From Bacillota bacterium (lineage in GTDB: Bacteria; Bacillota; Negativicutes; CTSoil-072), in NCBI GenBank assembly GCA_017889545.1, contig JAGFZV010000002.1:124001-188000 (forward strand): a stretch of DNA of 64,000 nt, in the 5' to 3' direction. The notes under the pieces are model-generated. The model was given only the letters and a program-made list of their open reading frames with translations. It was not told the DNA's origin and did not search any database. The translations under genes were made by a program, and so were the position numbers. Shown here piece after piece: positions 56,617 to 64,000 of the stretch; positions within the stretch are counted from its first letter, which is position 1; each line of letters starts with the position of its first letter.

Positions 56617-58907
56617 GAAAACTGGTGGGTAAAGGAGTTCCCAAAATCGACGGGATGGCGATCGCTACCGGCAAACCGGCGTATACGGAAGATCTGGTTG
56701 TGGCGAATGCGCTGGTGGTGAAAATTCTCCGCAGTCCGCATGCGTTTGCCAGGATCACTTTTATTGACGTCGCCAAAGCGGCAGCGCTGAAAGGCGTGGA
56801 ATGTGTTCTTACATATCAAGATGTTCCGAAGCAGCGCTTTACTTTGGCCGGACAGTCGTACCCGGAACCATCGCCGTATGACCGGCTGATTCTGGACGAT
56901 ATGGTCCGCTATGTGGGGGACGAAGTGGCGATTGTTGCTGCGGTGGATGAAAGAACAGCGCTTGCGGCGATCGATTTGATCCAGGTTGAGTATGAAATCT
57001 TCGAGCCGGTTGTGGATTTTGAAACGGCGATCGGACATCCGTCAGTCGTTCATCCAGAGGAAGACCTTCACTGCAATTTTGATATCGGGATGAAAAAAGA
57101 CCAAAACATTGTCTCTTCCCAACGCGTGGAAAGCGGGAATGTGGAGGAGGAACTGAGCCAATGTGATTTTGTGGTCGAAGAGACGTTTTATACGCAGGCG
57201 AATGCCCAGTGCATGATGGAAACCTACCGGGCGTTCAATTATCTCGATCACATGGGGCGGCTGGTGGTTGTCAGCTCTACGCAGGTTCCGTTTCATGCGA
57301 AACGGATGCTGGCCAGGGCGTTGAAGATGCCGGCAGGAAAAATCCGGGTGATTAAGCCGCGGATTGGCGGCGGATTTGGCGGCAAGCAATCCTCTTGCGT
57401 AGAAATCTTCACTGCTGCAGTCACATTGAAGACCGGCAAGCCGGCTATTCTTGTCTATGACCGGGAAGAAACGTTTACTTGTACGACCAGCCGTCACGCC
57501 ATGCGTCTGAAAGTGACCTTGGGCGCCGATAAGGACGGGTACATTCGCGTGGTAGACATTCATGGCTTGTCGGATACGGGCGCATATGGCGAACACGCAT
57601 CGACAGTTTTTATGGTTGCCGGCGAGAAAACGCTGCCGTTGTACAACCAAACGAAAGCAGTCCGTTTTATGGGCAATGTGGTGTATACCAATAAAATGCC
57701 GGCTGGCGCGTTTCGCGGCTACGGAGCGACACAGGGAACGTTTGCCTTGGAGTCGGCGGTCAATTTGCTGGCGGAAAAGATGGGTGTTGATCCGGCTGAG
57801 CTTAGACTGAAAAATATCGCCAAAGAAGGCGAGCCGTTCCGGGGCTTCAAGGGCGGTATTCTGGAAAGCTCTGCGTTGAACCGCTGTATCGAAACAGGGA
57901 AAGAGATGATTGGCTGGGCGGTTAAATATCCACGGCGATCTGTGAGCGAAACGAAAGTCCGGGGTATCGGGATGGCCGTCACGATGCAGGGATCCGGCAT
58001 TGCAAATATTGATACGGCTTCTGCAGAAGTGCGGCTGAATGATAACGGCGATTTCACGCTGTTGGTCGGATCGACAGATATGGGAACGGGCAGTGATACG
58101 ATTTTGGCGCAAATGGCCGCTGAAGTGCTGGAGGTTTCTTTGGACCAGATCATTGTGCATGCTGCGGATACGGATGTTTCGCCGTTCGACCCCGGCTCGT
58201 ACGCGTCGAGTACCACGTATGTTACGGGAATGGCCGTTGTGCGGGCTGCACAAGATTTGAAACAGCAAATCCTTGAGGAAGGCGCGAAATTTTTGCAAGT
58301 TTCGCCGGAAGAAGTGGCGTTTAACGGTCACACGGTGCGTATGACCGGAACGGATAAAATGATCAGCCTAAAAAAACTGGCGGAACGGTTGGTTGTGGGG
58401 CCGGTACACCGGCAGTTGGTCGGCAACTCCACGTATGGCAGTCCGGTCTCGCCGCCGCCGTTTATCGCCGGTTTTGCCGAAGTGGAAGTCGATAAGGAAA
58501 CCGGCAAAGTGGAACTCTTGGATTATGTGGCCGTGGTTGACTGCGGGACGGTGATCAATCCGCATTTGGCGCGGATCCAAACCGAAGGCGGTATTGTGCA
58601 GGGGATCGGCATGGCTCTATATGAAGATGTGAGAGTTGACAGTAAAGGCAAGCTGCTTAGCAACTCGTTTATGCAGTATAAAATTCCTTGCCGCAAAGAC
58701 ATCGGAACGGTTCGGGTTGCGTTTAAGGAGAGCTTCGAGCCGACAGGTCCGTTTGGCGCAAAGTCCGTGGGTGAAGTGGTGATTAATACACCTGCGCCGG
58801 CGATTGCCGCAGCAGTGTATAATGCAGTGGGAGTCCGGATAACGCAGCTTCCAATCACACCCGAAAAAGTATTTATGGGGTTGCAGAAGAATTCGACACG
58901 CAGTTGA
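56613..58907 (+). CDS. Xanthine dehydrogenase-family molybdenum-binding subunit
   Basis: VGKGVPKIDGMAIATGKPAYTEDL...RPRIGGGFGGKQ-type motif (KPRIGGGFGGKQSSCVE), AGAFRGYGATQGTFALES; ATG 56613. Confidence 0.96.
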   Translation: MRKLVGKGVPKIDGMAIATGKPAYTEDLVVANALVVKILRSPHAFARITFIDVAKAAALKGVECVLTYQDVPKQRFTLAGQSYPEPSPYDRLILDDMVRYVGDEVAIVAAVDERTALAAIDLIQVEYEIFEPVVDFETAIGHPSVVHPEEDLHCNFDIGMKKDQNIVSSQRVESGNVEEELSQCDFVVEETFYTQANAQCMMETYRAFNYLDHMGRLVVVSSTQVPFHAKRMLARALKMPAGKIRVIKPRIGGGFGGKQSSCVEIFTAAVTLKTGKPAILVYDREETFTCTTSRHAMRLKVTLGADKDGYIRVVDIHGLSDTGAYGEHASTVFMVAGEKTLPLYNQTKAVRFMGNVVYTNKMPAGAFRGYGATQGTFALESAVNLLAEKMGVDPAELRLKNIAKEGEPFRGFKGGILESSALNRCIETGKEMIGWAVKYPRRSVSETKVRGIGMAVTMQGSGIANIDTASAEVRLNDNGDFTLLVGSTDMGTGSDTILAQMAAEVLEVSLDQIIVHAADTDVSPFDPGSYASSTTYVTGMAVVRAAQDLKQQILEEGAKFLQVSPEEVAFNGHTVRMTGTDKMISLKKLAERLVVGPVHRQLVGNSTYGSPVSPPPFIAGFAEVEVDKETGKVELLDYVAVVDCGTVINPHLARIQTEGGIVQGIGMALYEDVRVDSKGKLLSNSFMQYKIPCRKDIGTVRVAFKESFEPTGPFGAKSVGEVVINTPAPAIAAAVYNAVGVRITQLPITPEKVFMGLQKNSTRS

Positions 58908-58958
58908 TTTGCAGCAGCCTGAATACCAGACAAGACGAAACAGGAGAGTGGGAAACGA

Positions 58959-60290
58959 ATGGAAGCGGAAAAAATTCATCCGGTGGATCAGCTGCTGCCC
59001 AAAGGACAGTTGTTTGCTTATGGATTGCAGCATGTTATGGCGATGTACGCCGGCTGCGTGGCAGTGCCTCTGATCCTTGCCAATGCGCTGAAATTATCGT
59101 CCGAGCAGCTGATTATTTTGATCAATGCCGATTTGTTTGTTGCCGGAATTGCAACGATGATTCAAGCGTATGGTTTTCTCAATATGGGTATCAAGAGCCC
59201 GATTGTTCAAGGGGTGTCCTTTGCAGCTGTTGCGCCGATGGTACTGGTTGGTCAGAGTGCCGGAGGGCAGGTTCCAGGGTTGTTGGCCATCTTTGGAGCG
59301 ACGATCGCCGCCGGGTTGATCGGGTATCTCATTAGTCCGTTTTTTAGCCGCCTGATCCGTTATTTTCCGCCGGTGGTGACGGGATCCATCATTACACTGA
59401 TTGGTGTTTCCCTGCTGCCGGTGGCGGTTCGCTGGGCGGGCGGCGGCATGCCGGGCACCCCGGGCTTTGGCAGCTTGCAGTCAATCGGCCTGGCATTTAC
59501 GGTTCTCGTGATGGTGATCTTGTTATACCGTTACTTAAAGGGCTTCTACAGCAATATCGCCGTGCTGCTGGGACTGGTATTCGGCACGGTTTTCGCAATG
59601 CTGCTGGGGATCGTTGATTTCGCCAAAGTCGGAAAGGCAGCTTGGGTTGGTTTTTCCCAACCGTTTTATTTTGGCTGGCCGACCTTTGACCCAGCGGCGA
59701 TTGTAGCGTTGACGCTGGCAATGCTGGTCATTATGACCGAGACAACGGGTGATTTTATCGCCGTGGGTGAAATTATTGGCAAACCGGTCACGCAAAAAGA
59801 TTTGACCCGGGGGCTGCGCGCCGATTCGTTTTCTACGTTTCTTGGCGGGATCATGAACACTTTCCCGCATTCGGCGTTCGCGCAAAACGTGGGTCTTGTG
59901 AGTCTGACACGGGTGAGAAGCCGTTACGTCGTAGTTGCTGCCGGCATGATTCTCGTTGCTCTGGGTTTGTTCCCCAAAGCGGCTGCCGTAGTCGCCTGCA
60001 TTCCGACGCCGGTGCTTGGCGGCGCAGGAATCGCCATGTTTGGTATGGTAGCGGCCAGCGGAATCCGGGCGTTGAGCAAAGTCAAGTTTGAAGGCACGCA
60101 CAATGCGATGATCGTGGCAGTCTGCTTGGGAGTCGGGCTCATTCCGTTGGCGGTGCCGACATTTTATCAAAATTTCCCCAAATGGGCGCAAGTCATCTTG
60201 CACAGCGGCATTACTGCCGGAAGCATCGTTGCGATTGTGTTGAATTATCTCTTTAACGAAATGGGACGTAAGAATTCAACCGAAAATTAA
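58959..60290 (+). CDS. NCS2 uracil/xanthine permease
   Basis: FAYGLQHVMAMYAGCVAVPLILANAL...MTETTGDFIAVGEIIGKPVTQKDLTRGLRADSFSTFLGG. Confidence 0.95.
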   Translation: MEAEKIHPVDQLLPKGQLFAYGLQHVMAMYAGCVAVPLILANALKLSSEQLIILINADLFVAGIATMIQAYGFLNMGIKSPIVQGVSFAAVAPMVLVGQSAGGQVPGLLAIFGATIAAGLIGYLISPFFSRLIRYFPPVVTGSIITLIGVSLLPVAVRWAGGGMPGTPGFGSLQSIGLAFTVLVMVILLYRYLKGFYSNIAVLLGLVFGTVFAMLLGIVDFAKVGKAAWVGFSQPFYFGWPTFDPAAIVALTLAMLVIMTETTGDFIAVGEIIGKPVTQKDLTRGLRADSFSTFLGGIMNTFPHSAFAQNVGLVSLTRVRSRYVVVAAGMILVALGLFPKAAAVVACIPTPVLGGAGIAMFGMVAASGIRALSKVKFEGTHNAMIVAVCLGVGLIPLAVPTFYQNFPKWAQVILHSGITAGSIVAIVLNYLFNEMGRKNSTEN

Positions 60291-60317
60291 TTTCCTGTAG
60301 GAAACAGGGGATGAGGT

Positions 60318-61088
60318 GTGTCGGCGATGGATTTGTGGGATGCAATCGGTCTGAAAGAGCCAATGGTTGTTGCTTGTACGGGCGCAGGGGGAAAGACTTC
60401 CGTGCTTGCGACGCTGGTGGCCTGCGCCCGGGTTCGCCATCTTCCATTCCTGTTGTCCGCGACGACAAAAATGTACAGGAGCCAGGTGAAAGATTGGCAT
60501 CCTGTTCTTTGTGATGATTTTGACGAGGGAGCATCAATGGTTGATGCTCGCCTGCGAACAAAACAACTTGCGGCTTGGTTCACCGGCCAGGAAGGGGATA
60601 AGGTCATTGGTTTGCCGCCCGGGTGGATTGACAGGCTGGCACAGCGTGCCGGCCTTTTGCCTGTTCATATTGCCGTTGAAGCCGATGGAGCTCGGGGATT
60701 GCTGCTCAAGGCTTCAGCGGTGCATGAGCCGGTCATGCCGGCTTCCACGGCAATGACGATTGGTGTTTTAAACCTGGAGGCGATCGGACTGCCGCTGTCA
60801 GAGGCGATTGCCCATCGTGTGGAAATCGTAATGGAAATACTGGGCAAACAAAAGGGCGACCTGATCGATTGGCGCGATCTGGCAAAGCTGGCCTTGCATG
60901 CGCGGGGAGTTTTTCAATACAGTTGCGGCAGTCGCATCCTGCTGTTGGCTGGAGGAAGCACAGAGCAAGCGGAGATCGCGGACAAGATTGCAGCGTATCT
61001 GGGCAGCCACCGAGCGGCAGTGGCAAAATGTATTTTAACGGAAGGGTACGGAGAGAATATGCGGCCGATTAAGGTGATTGATTTATGA
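60318..61088 (+). CDS. yqeC: Selenium cofactor biosynthesis protein YqeC
   Basis: ACTGAGGKTSVLATLVACARV...HIAVEADGARGLLLKASAVHEPVMPAS. Confidence 0.9.
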   Translation: MSAMDLWDAIGLKEPMVVACTGAGGKTSVLATLVACARVRHLPFLLSATTKMYRSQVKDWHPVLCDDFDEGASMVDARLRTKQLAAWFTGQEGDKVIGLPPGWIDRLAQRAGLLPVHIAVEADGARGLLLKASAVHEPVMPASTAMTIGVLNLEAIGLPLSEAIAHRVEIVMEILGKQKGDLIDWRDLAKLALHARGVFQYSCGSRILLLAGGSTEQAEIADKIAAYLGSHRAAVAKCILTEGYGENMRPIKVIDL

Positions 61089-61702
61089 AGAAGCGCATCG
61101 GGGCCGTTATCCTGGCGGCGGGGACGGCCAGACGCATGGGACGGCAGAAGCTGCTGCTGCCGTTGGGCGGACAGCCGTTGCTGGCGCACGTGCTCCAAGC
61201 GGTATTGGCTTTGGCCTGGAAGGATTGTATTGCAGTGATTGGTGAACCGGAGGCGGAATTGGCTGCACTATGCGGGCAATATTCGATCCGGACGGTGGTT
61301 AATCCTGACCGGCAGACCGGTCAGTCCTCGTCGGTCCGCTTGGCCTTGAGTCATTTGTCGAATGAACTGGATGGAATTTTGTTTTTGCTGGGGGATCAGC
61401 CGTTATTGTCACCGCTGCTTCTAAAGGCTTTGACGGAGCGTTTTTCAGAGTTAGGGGACAACCGGTCCATTGTTGTGCCGTATTTTCAGGGCCGCCGCCG
61501 CAATCCGGTGTTGTTCGGGTCTTCCTGGCGTTCTCAACTGGCAGCATTGCAGGGGGATCAAGGTGGACGCGAACTGATTGAAAAGAATCCGCAGTGGGTC
61601 AACCGCATAGTCTGGGAAGAAGAGCAGTCTTTTCTGGATGCGGATACGTGGGAAGACTATGAACTGCTGAAAAAGATAAGTTCTTTGTATCCTTTCGGAT
61701 AA
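61085..61702 (+). CDS. mocA: Molybdenum cofactor cytidylyltransferase (MocA-like)
   Basis: KRIGAVILAAGTARRMGRQKLLLPLGGQPLLAHVL...NPDRQTGQSSSVRLAL...LLGDQPLLS. Confidence 0.92.
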   Translation: MKKRIGAVILAAGTARRMGRQKLLLPLGGQPLLAHVLQAVLALAWKDCIAVIGEPEAELAALCGQYSIRTVVNPDRQTGQSSSVRLALSHLSNELDGILFLLGDQPLLSPLLLKALTERFSELGDNRSIVVPYFQGRRRNPVLFGSSWRSQLAALQGDQGGRELIEKNPQWVNRIVWEEEQSFLDADTWEDYELLKKISSLYPFG

Positions 61703-61727
61703 TATACAAAGAACTTATCTTTTTTAT
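61671..61727. terminator. Rho-independent terminator overlapping the mocA 3' end
   Basis: AAAAGATAAGTTCTTTGTAT...ATACAAAGAACTTATCTTTTTT. Confidence 0.9.
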
Positions 61728-61945
61728 ACAATAAAAAAGTATGGATTTGAGCCGTTGACAATAAATTGCAATTTATTATATAGTATAAGAAATGTATAAT
61801 ATTCAAAATATAAACTTTTAAGTAAACACATGGACACAAAGATATGTTATTGTATTTTTAACGTAATATGGAAAGGAGTGAAGATGCTTCATTAATAAAA
61901 TAAAACAAGAAGAGTCTATCGTTATAAAAAATGGAGGTTTTTTTT

Positions 61946-62590
61946 ATGAAAAAAGCAATATTGACGTTGGCATTGTTATTTGTTTTTACAAGCATGGCTT
62001 TTGCAAGCCCGCTGACCGATTATTCGGCAGAAAATACATCGATTGATATCACTTGGCGTCCTAATACGAGCATGACGAACAAGTATACGTCAGATATGTT
62101 TGGTACCAGTTCTGACACTTTTGACGGGAAACGCGGAATTTTTGACTGGAGTGTGACTACTGGATTTGGCAATGATTTCGCCATTCAATATTCTCAATAC
62201 CGGCCGGAGGGAAGATATGATTATGGCATGAATACCAAGGAATTGAACGTGCTGTATAAAATGAACAAAAACATGTCTGTTTTTGCCGGTTATCACCGTG
62301 CCGGTTTCATCGGCGACTATGTAGATAACAAAACCAGCTGTTTGCAGGCTGGTATCATTGCTTACAATAAGGTAGCGGAGAAAACAACTTTGTACGGTCT
62401 TGTTGGCGCCGGGGAAAAAATGCTCAACTGGGAAGTCGGCGTGTCGCAGGAAGTTGCCAAAAACTTGGAACTGAATTTCAACTATCGTTATAAACGGGTA
62501 CAAGACTTCAGCACGGAGTATTATGGAACTACTTACAAGGAAGATATTATCGCCAAAGGGTTTGGTTACGGGGTAACGTATAAATTCTAA
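61946..62590 (+). CDS. Small outer-membrane beta-barrel-like protein
   Basis: Signal peptide MKKAILTLALLFVFTSMAFASPLTDYS; alternating strands; C-terminal GFGYGVTYKF, same ending style as 17217..17705. Confidence 0.7.
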   Translation: MKKAILTLALLFVFTSMAFASPLTDYSAENTSIDITWRPNTSMTNKYTSDMFGTSSDTFDGKRGIFDWSVTTGFGNDFAIQYSQYRPEGRYDYGMNTKELNVLYKMNKNMSVFAGYHRAGFIGDYVDNKTSCLQAGIIAYNKVAEKTTLYGLVGAGEKMLNWEVGVSQEVAKNLELNFNYRYKRVQDFSTEYYGTTYKEDIIAKGFGYGVTYKF

Positions 62591-62627
62591 CAAGTGAAAT
62601 TGTTTCATAGGGTATTTTAAACAGAAA

Positions 62628-62677
62628 AAGGATCCGCAACTATTTCTCAGATGATAGTTGCGGATCCTTAGTTTTTT
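62628..62677. terminator. Rho-independent terminator
   Basis: AAGGATCCGCAACTA...TAGTTGCGGATCCTTAGTTTTTT. Confidence 0.9.
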
Positions 62678-62695
62678 GATCGAATAAAAAACAGA

Positions 62696-62902
62696 TCAGG
62701 GGATAAAATAAAAGATTTGCACGAAGTCGCCGGGGACTAGACAGTCAAAACCAAAATCGACTGCGTCTTCGGTTATGGTATAAGTACATTTATCCTGCAA
62801 GCGGCCTTTTACGAAAACCTGAAAGATACAATCAGTGGGATACTCTGCTTTGATAATGCTGGTGCGGGCTGCAGTGTGAGCGGCTTGTTCAACGATACGC
62901 AT
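62696..62902 (-). CDS. Small conserved-looking hypothetical protein (68 aa)
   Basis: ORF with good SD on minus strand (AAGGGGGTTATCCAATG). Confidence 0.5.
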   Translation of the reverse strand: MRIVEQAAHTAARTSIIKAEYPTDCIFQVFVKGRLQDKCTYTITEDAVDFGFDCLVPGDFVQIFYFIP

Positions 62903-63068
62903 TGGATAACCCCCTTAGGTTGTTTTTGCTATTTTCAGACTGTTGCAAAAGGCCAAGCTGCGGCGGATTAACCTTTTTATACAGTCTTCTTTCCCGGTAT
63001 TAATTTATTCTGTTTCTTTAGCCATTTTCCTTTTTCTGCAGCGGCGTATTTTGGGTGGATTATGAAAA

Positions 63069-63100
63069 AAAGCCCTGCAGCGTTTTGACTGCAGGGCTTT
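63069..63100 (-). terminator. Rho-independent terminator of rubrerythrin gene
   Basis: AAAGCCCTGCAG...CTGCAGGGCTTT with U-tract on minus strand. Confidence 0.88.
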
Positions 63101-63113
63101 GATGGTAGGGGGA

Positions 63114-63662
63114 TTATTTGCTGAAATATCTGGTCAACATGCCTTTAAATGCTGCGCCGTGGCGCGCTTCGTCTTTGCACATTTCGTGAACGGTGTCATG
63201 AATGGCATCCAAGCCGAGTGCTTTGGCTTTCTTGGCGATAGCCAGTTTGCCTTCACAAGCGCCATATTCGGCATCTACTCTTAGTTCGAGATTCTTCTTA
63301 GTGGAAGTAGTGACTACTTCGCCGAGCAATTCAGCAAATTTAGCGGCATGCTCCGCTTCTTCGAAGGCGATCCGCTTATAGGCTTCGGCAACTTCCGGGA
63401 AACCTTCCCTGTCTGCTTGACGGCTCATAGCCAGATACATGCCGACTTCGGTGCACTCTCCCATGTAGTTCATTTTCAAACCTTCTATAATTTCAGCGTC
63501 GACACCGGCGGCTACGCCGATTCTGTGTTCATCGGCCCAATTCATAGCGAGATCGGATTTTTCGATAAATTTAGCAGCCGGAGCTTTACACTGAGGACAA
63601 AACTCGGGGGGCGCGTCGCCTTCGTGAGTATAACCGCAAATTGCACATACAAATTTTTTCAT
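63114..63662 (-). CDS. Reverse-type rubrerythrin (N-terminal rubredoxin domain)
   Basis: [32 protein letters not shown] rubredoxin site followed by ferritin-like EExxH motifs; SD AGGAGG. Confidence 0.93.
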   Translation of the reverse strand: MKKFVCAICGYTHEGDAPPEFCPQCKAPAAKFIEKSDLAMNWADEHRIGVAAGVDAEIIEGLKMNYMGECTEVGMYLAMSRQADREGFPEVAEAYKRIAFEEAEHAAKFAELLGEVVTTSTKKNLELRVDAEYGACEGKLAIAKKAKALGLDAIHDTVHEMCKDEARHGAAFKGMLTRYFSK

Positions 63663-63757
63663 TTGCAACTCCTCCTAATAATTATTATTAATTAATAACT
63701 CATGTTGTTATTATATCAAAGATCTAAAAAAATGCAACCCTTATTTGGATTCTTTTG

Positions 63758-64000
63758 TTAAGTTTGGGTGCATTTTTTTTCTTTTGCCACACAATAAGCA
63801 AGCGCCTGCCTGAAATCTTCCGGCAGAGGAGCTTGAACGGTAATTTCACGATCGTCTTTCAAACGGTGGAATGTAAGCGAGATTGCATGCAGGGCTTGGC
63901 GTTTCATCCAGGGCACGCGGACACCGTACATACCGTCGCCGATGAGAGGATGGCTGCTATGCGTCATATGCAGACGGATTTGATGCGTTCGGCCTGTTTC
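63758..64000 (-). CDS. RluA-family pseudouridine synthase, C-terminal part (truncated by window edge)
   Basis: Reads ETGRTHQIRLHMTHSSHPLIGDGMYG...RQALHAISLTFHR from window end. Confidence 0.93.
   Translation of the reverse strand, partial: ETGRTHQIRLHMTHSSHPLIGDGMYGVRVPWMKRQALHAISLTFHRLKDDREITVQAPLPEDFRQALAYCVAKEKKCTQT

Noticed and set aside
57042-58331. 429-aa minus-strand ORF opposite the Mo-binding XDH subunit
   Set aside because: Antisense to a clearly conserved gene; Cys/His/Arg-rich composition typical of shadow ORFs in GC-rich codon positions.
59535-60203. 222-aa minus-strand ORF opposite NCS2 permease
   Set aside because: Antisense shadow; basic, hydrophilic, no recognisable domain.

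Overview
Window from a diderm (outer-membrane) Firmicute, probably Negativicutes/Sporomusaceae; this assignment is inferred from gene content and was not searched. From left to right: (1) a surface-polysaccharide cluster with glycosyltransferases, a flippase, an ATP-grasp/HAD fusion, a VioA-like aminotransferase, a hexapeptide acetyltransferase, RfbA and RfbB. It is flanked by two inverted paralogous beta-helix proteins; the second carries an RTX C-terminus and has a convincing c-di-GMP-I (GEMM) riboswitch in its leader. (2) An IS3 orfA remnant, a GNAT, a second aminotransferase and two GT4 glycosyltransferases. (3) A small outer-membrane protein, YtxH and DUF948 proteins, and several palindromic or repeat elements. 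(4) A seven-gene operon joining a Dlt-like acylation module (acyl-AMP ligase, ACP, MBOAT, SGNH) to a PNAG (pga) synthase whose PgaC and PgaD appear fused. (5) A Tad/Flp pilus locus with two CpaE paralogs, an unlisted second Flp pilin and an embedded ICMT-like methyltransferase. (6) An ECF sigma/putative anti-sigma pair divergent from an STN-vWA protein, with matching promoter-like motifs in both directions. (7) A WG-repeat protein. (8) A Ter stress operon (four TerD-like proteins, TerC, a CitE-like lyase, a PRTase-StiP-PELOTA fusion, HAD, TIGR00266). (9) A molybdenum hydroxylase locus with YqeC and MocA, possibly selenium dependent. (10) A second small OM protein, a reverse rubrerythrin and a truncated RluA pseudouridine synthase. 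The strongest candidates for an undescribed system are the acyl-PNAG operon and the riboswitch-controlled beta-helix/RTX gene. I noticed no tRNA, rRNA or CRISPR array.
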